The notes below the pieces were generated by a model that did no database searches, was not told the DNA's origin, and worked only from the letters and a program-made list of their open reading frames with translations. From Nitrososphaerota archaeon (lineage in GTDB: Archaea > Thermoproteota > Nitrososphaeria > Nitrososphaerales > JAPUIC01): a stretch of DNA of 6,461 bases. The position numbers and the translations under genes were made by a program. This document shows positions 5,878 through 6,461 of the stretch, piece by piece. Positions within the stretch are counted from its first letter, which is position 1. Each line of letters opens with the position of its first letter. Where the stretch lies: contig JAPUIC010000057.1 of assembly GCA_027297425.1 (NCBI GenBank), forward strand, positions 1-6,461, read 5' to 3'.

Positions 5878-6461
5878 CGGTTATGCCTTGAAATTATTTC
5901 TTCAAAGACTGTCTTCAAGACAGTACTAGCTTTGTCGACCTGGAAGTCTTGGACTTTCTCGTAACCTGCTTGACCCAGCTTCTCGGGTGAATCAAGCCGT
6001 AATACCTGCTCGATCTTGTCTGCCAAATCTTCATAATCGCCTTGTTTATGTGTAAGTCCGTTAAGGCCATCTTCAACGAGCTCAGAGACGCCGGCTCCTT
6101 TGCTAACTATTACTGGTTTCTTGAACTGCCAGGCTTCTAACACTGTCAACCCGAATCCTTCTAGATAAGATGGGAGAATGAGAGCGTCCATTCTCGAGTA
6201 TATGCACGGCACTTCCTCATTAGGCAAGTAACCCGTCATGACAACATCTTTCTTTAGATCATGCTCTAGTATGATCGCTTCAAGTTCCTTTTTCCATAGA
6301 GCTGCTTTAGGAATGGACAAACCACCAGATTTACTACCAGAAAAGCTACCGTTGCCGACAATGATTAATTTAACCGAGGGGAATCGTCTTCTCACTAGTG
6401 CTAAGGCCTTCAGCGCAAGGTCGTGACCTTTAATCGGATCAAGCCGAGCAACAAGTACGAT
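5874..6461 (-). CDS. GT4-family glycosyltransferase, C-terminal domain (5' partial)
   Basis: This is the C-terminal, nucleotide-sugar-binding half of a GT-B fold glycosyltransferase of family GT4, which transfers a sugar from an activated donor to a lipid, glycan or protein acceptor. The frame is open to the right edge (195 visible residues), so the GTG at 6395 is internal, not a start. The first visible residues (VARLDPIKGHD; R6, K11) are the classic donor-phosphate-binding segment, followed by KLIIVGNG at 31-38. The EX7E motif is EGFGLTVLE (E101, E109), and KKPVIVSKGAGVSELVEDG follows. The acceptor-binding N-terminal half and the promoter lie outside the window. Stop TAG (5874-5876) overlaps the phosphatase stop. 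Donor and acceptor cannot be read from this part; a role in cell-surface glycan or N-glycan building is inference. Confidence 0.93.
   Translation of the reverse strand: MVLVARLDPIKGHDLALKALALVRRRFPSVKLIIVGNGSFSGSKSGGLSIPKAALWKKELEAIILEHDLKKDVVMTGYLPNEEVPCIYSRMDALILPSYLEGFGLTVLEAWQFKKPVIVSKGAGVSELVEDGLNGLTHKQGDYEDLADKIEQVLRLDSPEKLGQAGYEKVQDFQVDKASTVLKTVFEEIISRHNR

Noticed and set aside
1..6461. Frequent GATC and CGATCG words
   Set aside because: They are scattered through coding sequence without regular spacing or clustering; no origin or repeat array is suggested.

Overview
This window is archaeal. It carries a single-stranded-DNA-binding RPA-like protein made of tandem OB folds, an Lhr-type superfamily 2 helicase, a phosphatase of the archaeal phosphoglycolate phosphatase type, TATA-like boxes about 25-33 bases ahead of start codons, and starts that look leaderless. 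The gene set and moderate G+C are compatible with the Nitrososphaerota/Bathyarchaeia side of the archaea, but I cannot fix the lineage from sequence alone. I see no mobile element, CRISPR array, tRNA or rRNA.

Layout. Left edge to 1352 (+) is the RPA-like protein, whose reading frame is open to the edge, so its true start lies outside the window. It converges, 18 bases apart, on the Lhr-type helicase (1371-4157, -). A 79-base divergent spacer (4158-4236) separates that helicase from a small RNase Z-like metallo-beta-lactamase-fold hydrolase (4237-4959, +). The next spacer, 4960-5190, is not empty. It holds a hairpin plus T-run that looks like the terminator of the hydrolase gene, and two overlapping, mutually competing short frames for one-helix membrane proteins: 47 aa on the - strand (4982-5125) and 36 aa on the + strand (5058-5168). 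Then comes a HAD-family phosphatase with a TTG start behind a good Shine-Dalgarno site (5191-5877, +). Its stop codon interlocks with that of a GT4-family glycosyltransferase (5874 to right edge, -), which is truncated at its N-terminus by the window end.

How the genes fit together. The main genes alternate strand one by one (+,-,+,-,+ or the small gene,-), so the window is largely a run of single-gene transcription units rather than a pathway operon. RPA, Lhr helicase and the RNase Z-like hydrolase all belong to nucleic-acid-handling families, and the last two share a divergent promoter region. A functional link between them is inference only. The phosphatase and the glycosyltransferase are housekeeping or surface-sugar type genes without a shared promoter. 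The window looks mostly like ordinary chromosomal core. The parts most worth a second look are the 4960-5190 spacer, the exosite-less RNase Z relative, and an inverted repeat sitting on that gene's start codon.
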